Shown here piece after piece: positions 15,392 to 24,164 of a DNA stretch of 64,000 bases. The stretch is taken from positions 1 to 64,000 of the forward strand of contig NZ_JAFBIS010000015.1 of the NCBI RefSeq assembly GCF_021531435.1. The letters are read 5' to 3'. Position 1 is the first letter of the stretch. The number at the start of each line of letters is the position of its first letter. The translations under genes and the position numbers were made by a program. The stretch comes from Oscillibacter valericigenes (GTDB taxonomy: Bacteria; Bacillota; Clostridia; Oscillospirales; Oscillospiraceae). The notes beneath the pieces are model-generated. The model worked only from the letters and a program-made list of their open reading frames with translations. It was not told where the DNA came from and ran no database searches.

Positions 15392-17221
15392 TTACCAGCT
15401 CTTGCTGATGTCGGCGCCGCCGATCTTGTTGGCCGCGATGTAGCACAACAGGATGTAGAACAGCACGCACACGGAAATGGCGTCGGACATCTGGTTGTAG
15501 CCCTCCTGAGAGTAAGTGAAGGCCAGATAGGACAGCGTCCGGGTGGTGGGAGTCATCATGATGATGATCAGATCCAGCTCCTTGGCGATGGAAATGAACA
15601 CCAGCATGAAGCCGGAGATGAATCCGTTCTTCGCCAGGGGGATGATGATGGAGGTCATCCGCTTCCAGAAGCTGGCGCCGGCAATGTCGGCAGCCTCTTC
15701 CAGCTCCACGCTGATGGACAGCATGTTGGCGGTACCGGAGCGGCTGGCGAAGGGGAAGTGCTTGACCACAGAGGTCAGAATGATGAGGGTAAAGGTGCCA
15801 TACAGAGAGGGGATCAGGCCGCCCAGATGGGGACGGGAGAACATGGAGAAGTACATGGTGGAGAACGCCACGCCGCTCATCAGGTAGGGCACGAACACCA
15901 GCTGCTCGGTCAGGTTGCCATACCACTTGCCGCGGCCGCGGGAGCTGATGTAGCCCAGGAACTGGCCACAGAAGGCGGTGATGATGGAGGCGATCAGGGA
16001 CAGGCGGACGGTGTTCCACAAAGCACTCATGAACTCGGGATTGCGGAAGATACCGGGATAGTTGGTGTACTTCACGGCGGCATCCGTGGTACCGATCCAG
16101 TTATACAGGGTCAGGTTCTCGAGGCCGTAGCCGGCGCCGGTGGTGATCTGGAATGTCTCCATGATCAGCACAAAGAAGGGCATGACCATAGCCAGGAACA
16201 GGAAGATGAACAGGAACAGCATCATGGGCTTCTTGGCGGCGCCCAGAGGCATCAGGGTGCTGCGGCCGCCCTTGCCGCCCACGGTGGCATAGGACTTGCG
16301 GACGCCGATGATGCGCTGGTTGCCCATCAGGATCAGAGCGGCCATGCCGACCAGAACGATGGACATGGCGTAACCGACGCCGCGGGGACCCTGATCGATG
16401 AACACGCGCATCTTGGTGGCCAGGGTGTAGTAGCCGATACGGTTGCCCAGGTTGGCGGCAACGCCGTAAGTACCGATGGACTTGGAAACGGTCATGACCA
16501 GTGCGGACAGCACGGAGGGCATGATCAGGGGCAGGGTGATGTGGCGCAGGATCTGGGCCTTGTTGGCGCCCTGGATCTCACCCATCTCCTCCAGCTCGGA
16601 GTTGATGGAGCGGAGCGCGCCGGATACCTGGATGTAGGAGAAGGCGTAATAATGCATGGACATGCACAGGATGATGGCGATGGGGCCGTAAGCCAGCCAG
16701 TCGGGAATGGGGATGCCCATACCGGCCAGGAAGCCGTTGGCGCCGCTGGTGGAGTTACGGAACACAGCCAGCCAGGCCAGAGCCTTGGTCCAGGAGGGGA
16801 TCATGTAGGGGATGGTGACCAGCAGACCCAGCACCTTCTTGCCGGGGATGTCGGTACGGATCATCAGCCATGCCAGGACGGAGCCCAGGGGCACGGAGAT
16901 CAGGGTCGTCATGGTGCCGCAGAACAGGGAGTTCAGCAGGGGCTCCCACAGAACAGCCTTGCTCATGTTGCTGGCGATCATGTATTTCCAGTAATACAGA
17001 GTAAACTGTCCGATGGTAGCGCCGGGATTGCGCCGCAGCTCGGACTGGGCCATGGTGAAGGTAGACTTGACCATCGTCAGCAGGGGAATGACGATCAGGC
17101 AGAACAGCACGATCAAGCTGACCAGTACGATCATGTTGAACGGATTCTTGATCACGTTCAAAATGAGGTTTTTCAGCCTTGTTTTCGTCAGTGGTTTCTT
17201 GGGAAGACCTTTCTTTGACAC
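15392..17221 (-). CDS. Fused ABC importer permease, Fe(III)/SfuB type, two transport domains
   Basis: 609 residues from a GTG start with AGAGGTG upstream. Two copies of the binding-protein-dependent permease domain are fused: about residues 75-290 and 395-600, each with about six helices. The EAA loops are visible as ELEEMGEIQGANKAQILRHITLPLIMP and ELEEAADIAGASFWKRMTSIIIPLAKN. This single-chain double permease is typical of Fe(III)/thiamine/phosphonate importers. First gene of the operon; its promoter carries a LacI/CcpA-like operator. Confidence 0.92.
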   Translation of the reverse strand: MSKKGLPKKPLTKTRLKNLILNVIKNPFNMIVLVSLIVLFCLIVIPLLTMVKSTFTMAQSELRRNPGATIGQFTLYYWKYMIASNMSKAVLWEPLLNSLFCGTMTTLISVPLGSVLAWLMIRTDIPGKKVLGLLVTIPYMIPSWTKALAWLAVFRNSTSGANGFLAGMGIPIPDWLAYGPIAIILCMSMHYYAFSYIQVSGALRSINSELEEMGEIQGANKAQILRHITLPLIMPSVLSALVMTVSKSIGTYGVAANLGNRIGYYTLATKMRVFIDQGPRGVGYAMSIVLVGMAALILMGNQRIIGVRKSYATVGGKGGRSTLMPLGAAKKPMMLFLFIFLFLAMVMPFFVLIMETFQITTGAGYGLENLTLYNWIGTTDAAVKYTNYPGIFRNPEFMSALWNTVRLSLIASIITAFCGQFLGYISSRGRGKWYGNLTEQLVFVPYLMSGVAFSTMYFSMFSRPHLGGLIPSLYGTFTLIILTSVVKHFPFASRSGTANMLSISVELEEAADIAGASFWKRMTSIIIPLAKNGFISGFMLVFISIAKELDLIIIMMTPTTRTLSYLAFTYSQEGYNQMSDAISVCVLFYILLCYIAANKIGGADISKSW

Positions 17222-17338
17222 AGTAACACCTCTTTCTCAATACTGCCGGGAATCTTGCCTGGGCGATTTTTTTCTTTTCCCTCACATCCATTCTCATTTC
17301 GCGGTCTGCACCGATGGCCTTGATCAGAGGTCATTTTG

Positions 17339-17352
17339 TGCAAACGTTTGCG
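17339..17352 (-). promoter_or_regulatory. LacI/CcpA-type operator (cre-like)
   Basis: TGCAAACGTTTGCG on the plus strand, palindromic around the central CG. It matches the TGNAANCGNTNNCA cre consensus with one mismatch. It lies a few bases after the predicted transcription start of the ABC importer operon, a roadblock position. Confidence 0.75.
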
Positions 17353-17365
17353 CTCTGTTGTTTAC

Positions 17366-17395
17366 ATTATAAAGAATTTTTGTGAGGTTTGTCAA
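17366..17395 (-). promoter_or_regulatory. Promoter of the ABC importer operon
   Basis: Perfect consensus hexamers on the minus strand: TTGACA (17395-17390), 18-bp spacer, TATAAT (17371-17366). Confidence 0.88.
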
Positions 17396-17629
17396 TGCAT
17401 ATGTTTGCCATTTTGCGGTGAATTTTTTATATCAAATCCACAATCGTCATTTAAAATGCACAAATTTAGTCACAGTTTCTTCGGCAATTTGACGGTCACC
17501 CCTATTTTCCCATCTCCTTGCTTGGAATACGTTTTCACGCCCTTCCCCTCTGTGAACGCAGTATTTTCAAATCCTCCACGCGCCTCGTCAGAATACCCCA
17601 AAACCGGAAAGCGCGCCGGCGCGGTACGG

Positions 17630-19378
17630 TCAGGCCTCTGTAAAATCTGTCCACTGCGCGGCATACAGGCGGGCGTAGATGCCGTCCTTTTCCAGCAGCT
17701 CCTCATGGGTGCCCCACTCCGCCACGCCGCCCTGGTCCAGCACCAGGATACGGTCCGCGCCCCGGATAGTGGCCAGCCGGTGGGCGATGACGAAGCAGGT
17801 CCGGCCCCGGCGCAGATGCTCCAGCGCCAGGCTGATCTCCCCCTCGGTCTCCGTGTCCACGTTGCTAGTGGCCTCGTCCAGAATGACGATGTCCGCGTCG
17901 GTCAGCAGACACCGGGCGATGGCCAGCAGCTGCCGCTGGCCCTTGGAAATGCCCGCCCCCTCGTCGGTGAGGACGGTGTCGTACCCCTCCGGCAGGGAGG
18001 TGATGAAGCGGTGGATACGGGCGGCCTTCGCCGCTTCGATGATCTGCTCCCGGGTGGCCCCCTCCGTGCCGTAGGCGATGTTCTCGGCGATGGTGCCACC
18101 GAACAGCCAGGTATCCTGGAGTACCAGGGCCAGCCGCCGGCGCAGCCCGTCCCGGCTGTACTGTCCCACCGGCACGCCGTCGATGGTGATGGAACCGCCC
18201 TGGGGCTCGTAGAACCGCAGCAGCAAACTCACCAGCGTGGTCTTGCCCGCGCCGGTGGGCCCCACCACCGCCGCCAGCCTCCCGGCGGGAACATGGGCAG
18301 TGAAGTCCCGCAGGACCGGGCGGGCCGGGTCGTAGCCGAAATCCACATGGTCAAAGGTGATGTCGCCCCGCAGGTCCCGGGCAGGCACCGCGTCCGGAGT
18401 ATCCCCCGCCTCCGGGGTCTCATCCAGCAGGTCCAGCACCCGCTCCGCGGCGGCGGCACTGGCCTGCAGCTCGCTGAGGAGGTTGGCGGCCTCCCGGATG
18501 GGCCCGGAGAACTTCCGGGAGTACAGGACGAAGGAGGACAGGCTCCCCAGGGTCAGGGCGCCGTTCAGGTACATCAGGGCCCCGAACATGCTGATGGCCG
18601 CCAGGGATACATTATTGATAAAGTTGACGGAGGGCCCCAGAGCGGCGCTGGCCCGGTCCGCCTCGTAATAGGCCCGGGACGCCTTGTCGTTGAATGCCTC
18701 GAACTGCTCCAGGTCCGCGTCCTCCACGCCGTAGGTCCGGATGGCCCGCTGGCGGCCCACCCGCTCCTCGGCAAAGCCGTTGAGGGCGCCCAGCTCCCTG
18801 GAACGCAGCCGGAACAGCGGATGCACCCGCTTCATCTGGAACCGGGTCAGCACGACGGACAGGGGCACCGTCACAAAGAACACACAGGTCAGCTTCGGCG
18901 AGATGAACAGCAGCATCAGGAACGAGCCCGCCACCGTCAGGGCGCTGGTGCTGAGCTGCAGAAAGTCCGAGGAAATGGTGGCGTTCACCGTGTCCACATC
19001 GTAGCAGATACGGCTGATGAGGTCCCCCGCCGGGTGGGTGTCGAAATACTCCACCGGCAGCTCGCTCATGCGGTCGAAAGCCGCCTTCCGCAGGTCGTGA
19101 GACACCCCCTGGCCCACTTTAATGAGCCGGGAGGCGATGAGATAATTGAGGATAGAGGAGCAGGCGTAGCAGGCCAGCATCCCGCCGCCGTTCCGCAGGA
19201 CGCCCGCGAAATCCACTCCGCCGGCCTCCGTGCCCACGGCGTCCACCGCCCAGCCGGACAGCATGGGCGCCATCAGCGCAAGAAGATTGGAGGCCACCAT
19301 CAGCACCATCAGAACAAGCAGCTTGGGGCCGTAGGGCCGCAGGAACCGGGCCATCCGCCCCAGGAGGGACTTCTTCAT
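17630..19378 (-). CDS. ABC exporter, membrane plus ATPase half-transporter, catalytically competent subunit
   Basis: 582 residues from MKKSLLGRMARF (start at 19378, ATGA overlap with the upstream partner gene). Six-helix exporter domain at about 10-310, then the ATPase: Walker A GPTGAGKTT, signature ISKGQRQLLAIA (Lys replaces the second signature Gly), Walker B IVILDEATSNVD with the catalytic Glu, H-loop CFVIAHRLAT. It pairs with the next protein as a TM287/288- or BmrCD-like heterodimer, in which the signature deviation here faces the degenerate site of the partner. Likely exports drugs or lipids/peptides; substrate unknown. Confidence 0.9.
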   Translation of the reverse strand: MKKSLLGRMARFLRPYGPKLLVLMVLMVASNLLALMAPMLSGWAVDAVGTEAGGVDFAGVLRNGGGMLACYACSSILNYLIASRLIKVGQGVSHDLRKAAFDRMSELPVEYFDTHPAGDLISRICYDVDTVNATISSDFLQLSTSALTVAGSFLMLLFISPKLTCVFFVTVPLSVVLTRFQMKRVHPLFRLRSRELGALNGFAEERVGRQRAIRTYGVEDADLEQFEAFNDKASRAYYEADRASAALGPSVNFINNVSLAAISMFGALMYLNGALTLGSLSSFVLYSRKFSGPIREAANLLSELQASAAAAERVLDLLDETPEAGDTPDAVPARDLRGDITFDHVDFGYDPARPVLRDFTAHVPAGRLAAVVGPTGAGKTTLVSLLLRFYEPQGGSITIDGVPVGQYSRDGLRRRLALVLQDTWLFGGTIAENIAYGTEGATREQIIEAAKAARIHRFITSLPEGYDTVLTDEGAGISKGQRQLLAIARCLLTDADIVILDEATSNVDTETEGEISLALEHLRRGRTCFVIAHRLATIRGADRILVLDQGGVAEWGTHEELLEKDGIYARLYAAQWTDFTEA

Positions 19379-21084
19379 CCGTTGGCACCCCCCATCTGCA
19401 GCTCCGTCATCCGCCGGTAGCGGCCGCACCGGGCCAGGAGTTGGCCGTGGTCACCCTGGTCGGCGATCTTTCCGTCCTCCAGCACCAGGATGCGGTCCGC
19501 CTCCCGCAAAGAGGCGATGCGCTCGGAGATGACCACCAGGGTCACGCCGGGGCAGTCCCGGTGGATGGCGCCGTACAGGGCGGCGGCGGTGCGGTAGTCC
19601 AGGGCGCTGTCTGCGCTGTCCAGCACCAGAATTCCCGGCTTTGCCGCCAGCGCCCGAGCGATGAGCAGCCGCTGGCGCTGTCCGCCGGAGAGGTTGGCGC
19701 CCCGGATGTCCACCCGGGTGTCCAGGCCCTCCGGCAGCGTCTCGATAAACTCCCACGCCTGGGCCGTTTTAGCCGCGGCGATGACGTCCTCCCGGGACAG
19801 GCCCCGGAGGAAGGAGATATTTTCATAAATGGTGTCGTTCAGCAGCGCCTCGTTCTGGAACACCACGCCGAACCTGCCCCGCAGGTCCTCCCTGCCCAAA
19901 GAGGCCGCGTCCCGGCCGCCCACCCAGACCACGCCGCTTTCGGCGTCATACAGCCGCAGAAGCAGGCTTACAAGAGTGGTCTTGCCGCTGCCGATGGGCC
20001 CCAGAATGCCCAGCATCTCCCCCTTTTTCAGGGAGAAGCTGGCGCCGTCCAGGTCTTTTTCCACACCCAGGTAGGAGAAGGACACGTCCTCCATTCCCAG
20101 CTCCGCGCCGGAGCGCTCCTCCGAGGGCCGCACCAGCTGGTCGGCGGGGGCCTGGATAATTTCTTCGATGCGCCGCAGGGACGCCGCGCCCTTGCTGATC
20201 TTCACGAAAATTTTCGCCATGCCCAGCGTGGCGTTCTGGATCAGGGCGAAATAGGACAAAAACGCCACGATCTGGCCCGCGTCCATCCGTCCCGCGTTCA
20301 CCAGCACCGCGCCCACAGCCACCACCAGCACCAGGCCGGAGTTCAGCAGGAAGTCGGTGATGGGGTTGGCGGCAGCCATGACGCACCCGGCGGTCTCCTC
20401 GGTCCGGCGGGCGGTCTCGTTGGCGTCCTGGAACCGCTCCCGCTCCCGGCCCTGGCAGGCCAGGGCCTTGATGACCCGGACGCCGGAGGCGTTCTCACGG
20501 ATGATGCGGACCACGGCGTCCACCGCCGTCTGCGCCTTCGTATAATAGGGAATGCCCCGGCGGGTCACAAGCCAGATGGTGAAAAACGTCAGCCCGCACA
20601 CCGCCAGCTGCACCAGCCCCAGGGCCGGCGCCTGCAGAAAGGTCAGCACCAGGCCGCCCAGCACCAGCATGGGTGCCCGGATGCCGCCCCGCTGCACCTT
20701 GTCGAACATCTGGTGAACGTTATAGGTATCGTTGGTCAGGCGGGACACCAGGGACGAGATGGAAAACCGGTCCATCTGGGCGCAGGACAGCCGTTCCACC
20801 CGGCTGTACAGGTCCCGCCGCAGCACCCGGGTCACCTCCATGGACACCCAGGCCGCCATGCGGTTTGCGGTGATGTTGCAAATCGCCGCGCCGCAGGCCA
20901 TCACCATCATCAGCCCGCCGGAGCGCCAGATGGCGTTCAGATCCCCCGCGGGCACGCAGTCGTCAATGATATGGGCCAGCAGCAGCGGCAGGATCAATTC
21001 CAGGATCGCGGCGGTGAATTTGATGGTCACGCCGCAGCACACCCGCCGGCCATAGGGCCGCAGGTAACGAAGGGCCGTTTTCAT
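19375..21084 (-). CDS. ABC exporter half-transporter with degenerate ATP site
   Basis: 569 residues. Six-helix exporter domain at about 10-300, Walker A GPIGSGKTT, canonical signature LSGGQRQRLLIARA. The Walker B region reads ILVLDSADSALD, so the catalytic Glu is replaced by Ser, and the H-loop His is replaced in VVISERIASL. These changes are expected for the degenerate-site subunit of a heterodimeric exporter (TM287-like). AGGAG precedes the ATG. First gene of a two-gene operon with a LacI-like site in its leader. Confidence 0.9.
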   Translation of the reverse strand: MKTALRYLRPYGRRVCCGVTIKFTAAILELILPLLLAHIIDDCVPAGDLNAIWRSGGLMMVMACGAAICNITANRMAAWVSMEVTRVLRRDLYSRVERLSCAQMDRFSISSLVSRLTNDTYNVHQMFDKVQRGGIRAPMLVLGGLVLTFLQAPALGLVQLAVCGLTFFTIWLVTRRGIPYYTKAQTAVDAVVRIIRENASGVRVIKALACQGRERERFQDANETARRTEETAGCVMAAANPITDFLLNSGLVLVVAVGAVLVNAGRMDAGQIVAFLSYFALIQNATLGMAKIFVKISKGAASLRRIEEIIQAPADQLVRPSEERSGAELGMEDVSFSYLGVEKDLDGASFSLKKGEMLGILGPIGSGKTTLVSLLLRLYDAESGVVWVGGRDAASLGREDLRGRFGVVFQNEALLNDTIYENISFLRGLSREDVIAAAKTAQAWEFIETLPEGLDTRVDIRGANLSGGQRQRLLIARALAAKPGILVLDSADSALDYRTAAALYGAIHRDCPGVTLVVISERIASLREADRILVLEDGKIADQGDHGQLLARCGRYRRMTELQMGGANG

Positions 21085-21102
21085 CGCGGTCTCCTCCCAA
21101 GC

Positions 21103-21116
21103 TCAAACGTTTACGA
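21103..21116 (-). promoter_or_regulatory. Weaker LacI-type operator-like palindrome
   Basis: TCAAACGTTTACGA with core AAACGTTT, about 15 nt downstream of the exporter -10. Fits the cre consensus with three mismatches, so a LacI-family site is possible but weaker than at 17339. Confidence 0.4.
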
Positions 21117-21131
21117 ACCTTTTATGGTTCT

Positions 21132-21159
21132 ATGATACCACGTCCCCCCTGCAAGTCAA
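21132..21159 (-). promoter_or_regulatory. Promoter of the ABC exporter operon
   Basis: Minus strand TTGACT (21159-21154), 16-bp spacer, TATCAT (21137-21132) preceded by TGG (extended -10). Confidence 0.65.
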
Positions 21160-21329
21160 TTCGCATTTTGTTGCAACTTGCAACCTGTTTTTTGCTCATC
21201 TGACAGAGCGGAGACGGCTTCGCCCTCCCCAGGTCGAAAAAACGCGTTTCCCGTCTGTTTTTGTCTATTTTAGATAATTGATTCTGTTTTGATTTGACTT
21301 TTCTGTTATTTTCGCCGTCAGTTTGACGG

Positions 21330-21358
21330 TTGACTTTCCCGCTTTAAGCCTCTAAAAT
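21330..21358 (+). promoter_or_regulatory. Promoter of the small membrane protein gene
   Basis: TTGACT (21330-21335), 17-bp spacer, TAAAAT (21353-21358), 47 nt before the ATG. Confidence 0.65.
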
Positions 21359-21404
21359 AAAAACCAACCTGAAACGAACCCCCATCGGAAAGGAGCTGAA
21401 CACC

Positions 21405-21662
21405 ATGACCTTCACCCAGATGCACAACCGCATGATGTCTCATGGTACGGCTTCTTCCTGTGCGGAAGCCGCGTCTTCCCGCGCGCAGTCCGCTCAGGCT
21501 TTCTTCAATTCCATTATGCTGATTTTGGGCGCCATTATTGTGGCGTCCATTATTATTGCGCGCCTGTCCCTGCTGGGCATTCTGGGCCTGCTGGTATTGG
21601 TACTGGTAGTTCTGCTGATTACCGCGCATTTTGATACGCCATGGACGCGAAACCCCGCCTGA
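21405..21662 (+). CDS. Small membrane protein, unknown function
   Basis: 85 residues. Polar, Ala/Ser-rich N-terminal third (MTFTQMHNRMMSHGTASSC) and two adjacent hydrophobic segments at about 34-51 and 54-73, ending in a short polar tail. AAAGGAG lies upstream at a normal distance, with its own promoter and terminator, which makes it a real single-gene unit. No family recognised. Confidence 0.65.
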   Translation: MTFTQMHNRMMSHGTASSCAEAASSRAQSAQAFFNSIMLILGAIIVASIIIARLSLLGILGLLVLVLVVLLITAHFDTPWTRNPA

Positions 21663-21680
21663 CTGTATGTTGATACAGCA

Positions 21681-21714
21681 AAGCGGCTCCGCCACATGGC
21701 GGGGCCGCTTTTTT
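21681..21714 (+). terminator. Intrinsic terminator
   Basis: Stem AAGCGGCTCCGCC / GGCGGGGCCGCTT (21681-21693 and 21698-21710, one mismatch) followed by T6, between the small membrane gene and livJ. Confidence 0.85.
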
Positions 21715-21748
21715 GTATAATATCAAACCGAAAAAAGGAGAACCCAAG

Positions 21749-22942
21749 ATGAAAAAGAAGTTTTTTGCACTCATGATGGCCATGGTTATGGTCCTCAGCC
21801 TGGCCGCCTGCGGCGGCAGCAAGTCCGAAGCTCCCGCTGAAAGCAGCGGCAGCTCCTCCGAAGAGGCCTCCGCCCCCTCCGGCGCCGCCTTCAAGCTGGG
21901 CGGCACCGCCCCCCTGACCGGCGGCGCCGCCATCTACGGCAACGCGGCCAAAAACGGCGCCCAGATCGCCGTTGACGAGATCAACGCCATGGGCGGCATC
22001 CAGTTCGAGCTGAAGTACGAGGATGACCAGCACGACGCTGAGAAGGCCGTCAACGCCTACAACGCCCTGAAGGACTGGGGCATGCAGATCTCCCTGGGAT
22101 CCGTCACCTCCAAGCCCTGCGAGGCCACTTCCGCTGAGACCTACGCCGACCGCATCTTCGCCCTGACTCCCTCCGCCTCCGCCACCGCCGTCACCGAGGG
22201 CAAGGACAACATGTTCCAGATGTGCTTCATGGACCCCAACCAGGGCTCTGCCTCCGCCCAGTACATCTCTGAGAAAGGCCTGGGCTCCAAGGTCGCCATC
22301 ATCTGGAAGAACGACGACGTGTACTCCAAGGGCATCCACGACACCTTCACCGCCAAGGCCGCTGAGATGGGCCTGGAGGTCGTCTCCGACACCACCTTTG
22401 CCGACGGCAACGACACCGACTTCTCCGTGCAGCTGAAGAACGCCCAGGACGCCGGCGCTGACCTGGTGTTCCTGCCCATGTACTATCAGCCCGCTTCCCT
22501 GATCCTGGCCCAGGCAAACTCCATGGGCTACGCCCCCACCTGGTTCGGCGTGGACGGCATGGACGGCATCCTGACCATGGAGGGTTTCGACACCTCTCTG
22601 GCTGAGGGCGTCATGCTGCTGACCCCCTTCAACGCCGACTCCACCGACGAGCGCACCCAGAACTTTGTCGCCGAGTACCAGAAGCGCTTCGGCGAGGTCC
22701 CCAACCAGTTCGCCGCCGACGCCTATGACTGCGTCTACGCTTACAAGCAGGCTCTGGAGAACGCCGGCGCCACCGCCGACATGTCCGCCGAGGACCTGTG
22801 TGCCGCTATGATCGAGCAGTTCACCTCCATGACCTTTGACGGTCTGACCGGCGAAGGCATGACCTGGGACGCCAGCGGCGCCGTGTCCAAGAGTCCTAAG
22901 GGCATGGTCATCGAAAACGGCGCTTACGTCGGCCTCGACTAA
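21749..22942 (+). CDS. livJ: Branched-chain amino acid ABC transporter substrate-binding lipoprotein
   Basis: 397 residues from MKKKFFALMMAMVMVLSLAACGG (lipobox LAAC, Cys21). The mature part is the type I Leu/Ile/Val-binding fold: APLTGGAAIYGNAAKNGAQIAVDEINAMGG, then YEDDQHDAEKAVNAYN, as in LivJ. GGAG precedes the ATG. Captures branched-chain amino acids or a related ligand for LivHMGF encoded downstream. The gene is separated from livH by 318 bp containing two hairpins and repeat copy B, which may lower expression of the membrane genes relative to the binding protein. Confidence 0.92.
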   Translation: MKKKFFALMMAMVMVLSLAACGGSKSEAPAESSGSSSEEASAPSGAAFKLGGTAPLTGGAAIYGNAAKNGAQIAVDEINAMGGIQFELKYEDDQHDAEKAVNAYNALKDWGMQISLGSVTSKPCEATSAETYADRIFALTPSASATAVTEGKDNMFQMCFMDPNQGSASAQYISEKGLGSKVAIIWKNDDVYSKGIHDTFTAKAAEMGLEVVSDTTFADGNDTDFSVQLKNAQDAGADLVFLPMYYQPASLILAQANSMGYAPTWFGVDGMDGILTMEGFDTSLAEGVMLLTPFNADSTDERTQNFVAEYQKRFGEVPNQFAADAYDCVYAYKQALENAGATADMSAEDLCAAMIEQFTSMTFDGLTGEGMTWDASGAVSKSPKGMVIENGAYVGLD

Positions 22943-22971
22943 GCTCTCTTATCCTCCCTTACCGGTACGGA

Positions 22972-22995
22972 GCCGGAGAGGTTGACGCCTCTCCG
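22972..22995 (+). terminator. Hairpin after livJ (weak terminator or mRNA-stabilising)
   Basis: CCGGAGAGG with CCTCTCCGG around a 6-nt loop, no T-run. Probably marks the 3' end of a stable livJ message rather than a full stop. Confidence 0.5.
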
Positions 22996-23019
22996 GCCTG
23001 TTCCGGCCATACAGCGCGT

Positions 23020-23056
23020 ATCTGAAAAGCACCGGGACCCGGTATTTTTCAGATAC
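23020..23056 (+). other. Long hairpin between livJ and repeat B
   Basis: TATCTGAAAA..ACCGGG pairs with CCCGGT.TTTTTCAGATA with one small internal irregularity. No T-run follows. It immediately precedes repeat copy B. Confidence 0.55.
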
Positions 23057-23062
23057 GCACTG

Positions 23063-23210
23063 ATACTGATTTCAAATAAAAAGCTTTATTTGAAATCCCG
23101 CATGCTACGCACGCTCGTGCCGCACGTGCCGTGCGTCACGCCGTCTCATAAAAACCTGACGCGCTCCGCGCTATAAAAAGCTTTTCAAGCTTTTTAACAG
23201 GTTTTAGTAT
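23063..23210 (+). repeat. Structured interspersed repeat, copy B (148 bp)
   Basis: Same boundaries as copy A: ATACTGATTTCAAATAAA to TTTAACAGGTTTTAGTAT. Hairpin 1 is identical in its stem; hairpin 2 has an A.C mismatch (GCATG/CACGC), an intermediate between copies A and C; the small inner stem is GCGC/GCGC where A has GTGC/GCAC. It lies between livJ and livH, 51 nt before the livH ATG. Confidence 0.85.
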
Positions 23211-23260
23211 GAAGCGTTTCTCCCGTTCCAAGAAACCTATTTTAAAAGAGGTGTTGTCTT

Positions 23261-24154
23261 ATGACCTTTCTGAACTTTCTGATCAGCGGGATCAGTCTGG
23301 GCAGCATTTACGCCATCATCGCCCTGGGCTACACCATGGTCTACGGCATCGCCAAGATGCTGAACTTCGCCCACGGCGACGTCATCATGGTAGGCGCGTA
23401 CATCTGCTTCTATGCGGTCTCCCGCTTTGATCTGCCCCCGCTGGCGGGCGTCATTCTGGCGATGCTCGTCTGCACGGTCCTGGGCATGGTGGTGGAGCGC
23501 CTGGCCTACAAGCCCCTGCGGCAGGCCCCCTCCCTGGCGGTGCTCATCACCGCCATCGGCGTCAGCTACTTCCTCCAGAACATGGCGCTGCTGCTGTGGT
23601 CCTCCAACCCCAAGGTGTTCCCCGGCTTCTTCGTCTCCGCCTCCGGCGACACCGGCGTGGAGCTGTTCGGCGGGGAGCTGAAGATCTCCTACGTGACGCT
23701 GTTCACCATCCTCATCTGCATCGTCATCATGCTGGCGCTGACCTGGTTCACCGGCAGGACCAAGATGGGCAAGGCCATGCGGGCCTGCTCCGAGGACAAG
23801 GGCGCCGCCCAGCTCATGGGCATCAACGTGGACGCCACCATCTCCATGACCTTCGCCATCGGCTCCGGCCTCGCCGCCATCGCCGGCGTGCTGCTGTGCT
23901 CCGCCTATCCCACCCTGGTGCCCACCACCGGCTCCATGCCCGGCATCAAGGCCTTCACCGCCGCCGTGTTCGGCGGTATCGGCTCCATCCCCGGCGCCTT
24001 CCTGGGCGGCTTGCTGCTGGGCATCATCGAGATCTTCGCCAAAGCGTACATCTCCACCCAGCTCAGCGACGCCGTGGTGTTCGCGGTGCTGATCATCGTG
24101 CTGCTGGTGAAGCCCGCGGGACTTCTGGGCAAGCAGATCCGTGAGAAAGTGTGA
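23261..24154 (+). CDS. livH: Branched-chain amino acid ABC transporter permease LivH
   Basis: 297 residues with about eight membrane segments. Typical LivH blocks: GISLGSIYAIIALGYTMVYGIAKMLNFAHGD at the N-terminus and MRACSEDKGAAQLMGINVD for the ATPase-coupling loop. Forms the channel with LivM. AGAGGTG lies 11 nt upstream of the ATG. Followed by livM 10 nt later. Confidence 0.95.
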   Translation: MTFLNFLISGISLGSIYAIIALGYTMVYGIAKMLNFAHGDVIMVGAYICFYAVSRFDLPPLAGVILAMLVCTVLGMVVERLAYKPLRQAPSLAVLITAIGVSYFLQNMALLLWSSNPKVFPGFFVSASGDTGVELFGGELKISYVTLFTILICIVIMLALTWFTGRTKMGKAMRACSEDKGAAQLMGINVDATISMTFAIGSGLAAIAGVLLCSAYPTLVPTTGSMPGIKAFTAAVFGGIGSIPGAFLGGLLLGIIEIFAKAYISTQLSDAVVFAVLIIVLLVKPAGLLGKQIREKV

Positions 24155-24164
24155 GGTGGCGGAC

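Larger units (their letters stand above)
21085..21404. other. Divergent intergenic region, 320 bp
   Basis: Holds the exporter promoter and operator-like site (21103-21159, minus) and the small-membrane-gene promoter (21330-21358, plus). TTGCAA is repeated at 21171 and 21179. Between about 21185 and 21329 I see only AT-rich sequence without a gene or clear structure. Confidence 0.6.

Noticed and set aside
15758-17218. Long His/Gln/Gly-rich plus-strand frame opposite the ABC permease
   Set aside because: Low-complexity antisense shadow of a high-GC gene; no ribosome site or promoter.
17397-17629. Short minus-strand frame downstream of the exporter genes
   Set aside because: Frame extends from the real exporter C-terminal region into AT-rich DNA and has no start signals.
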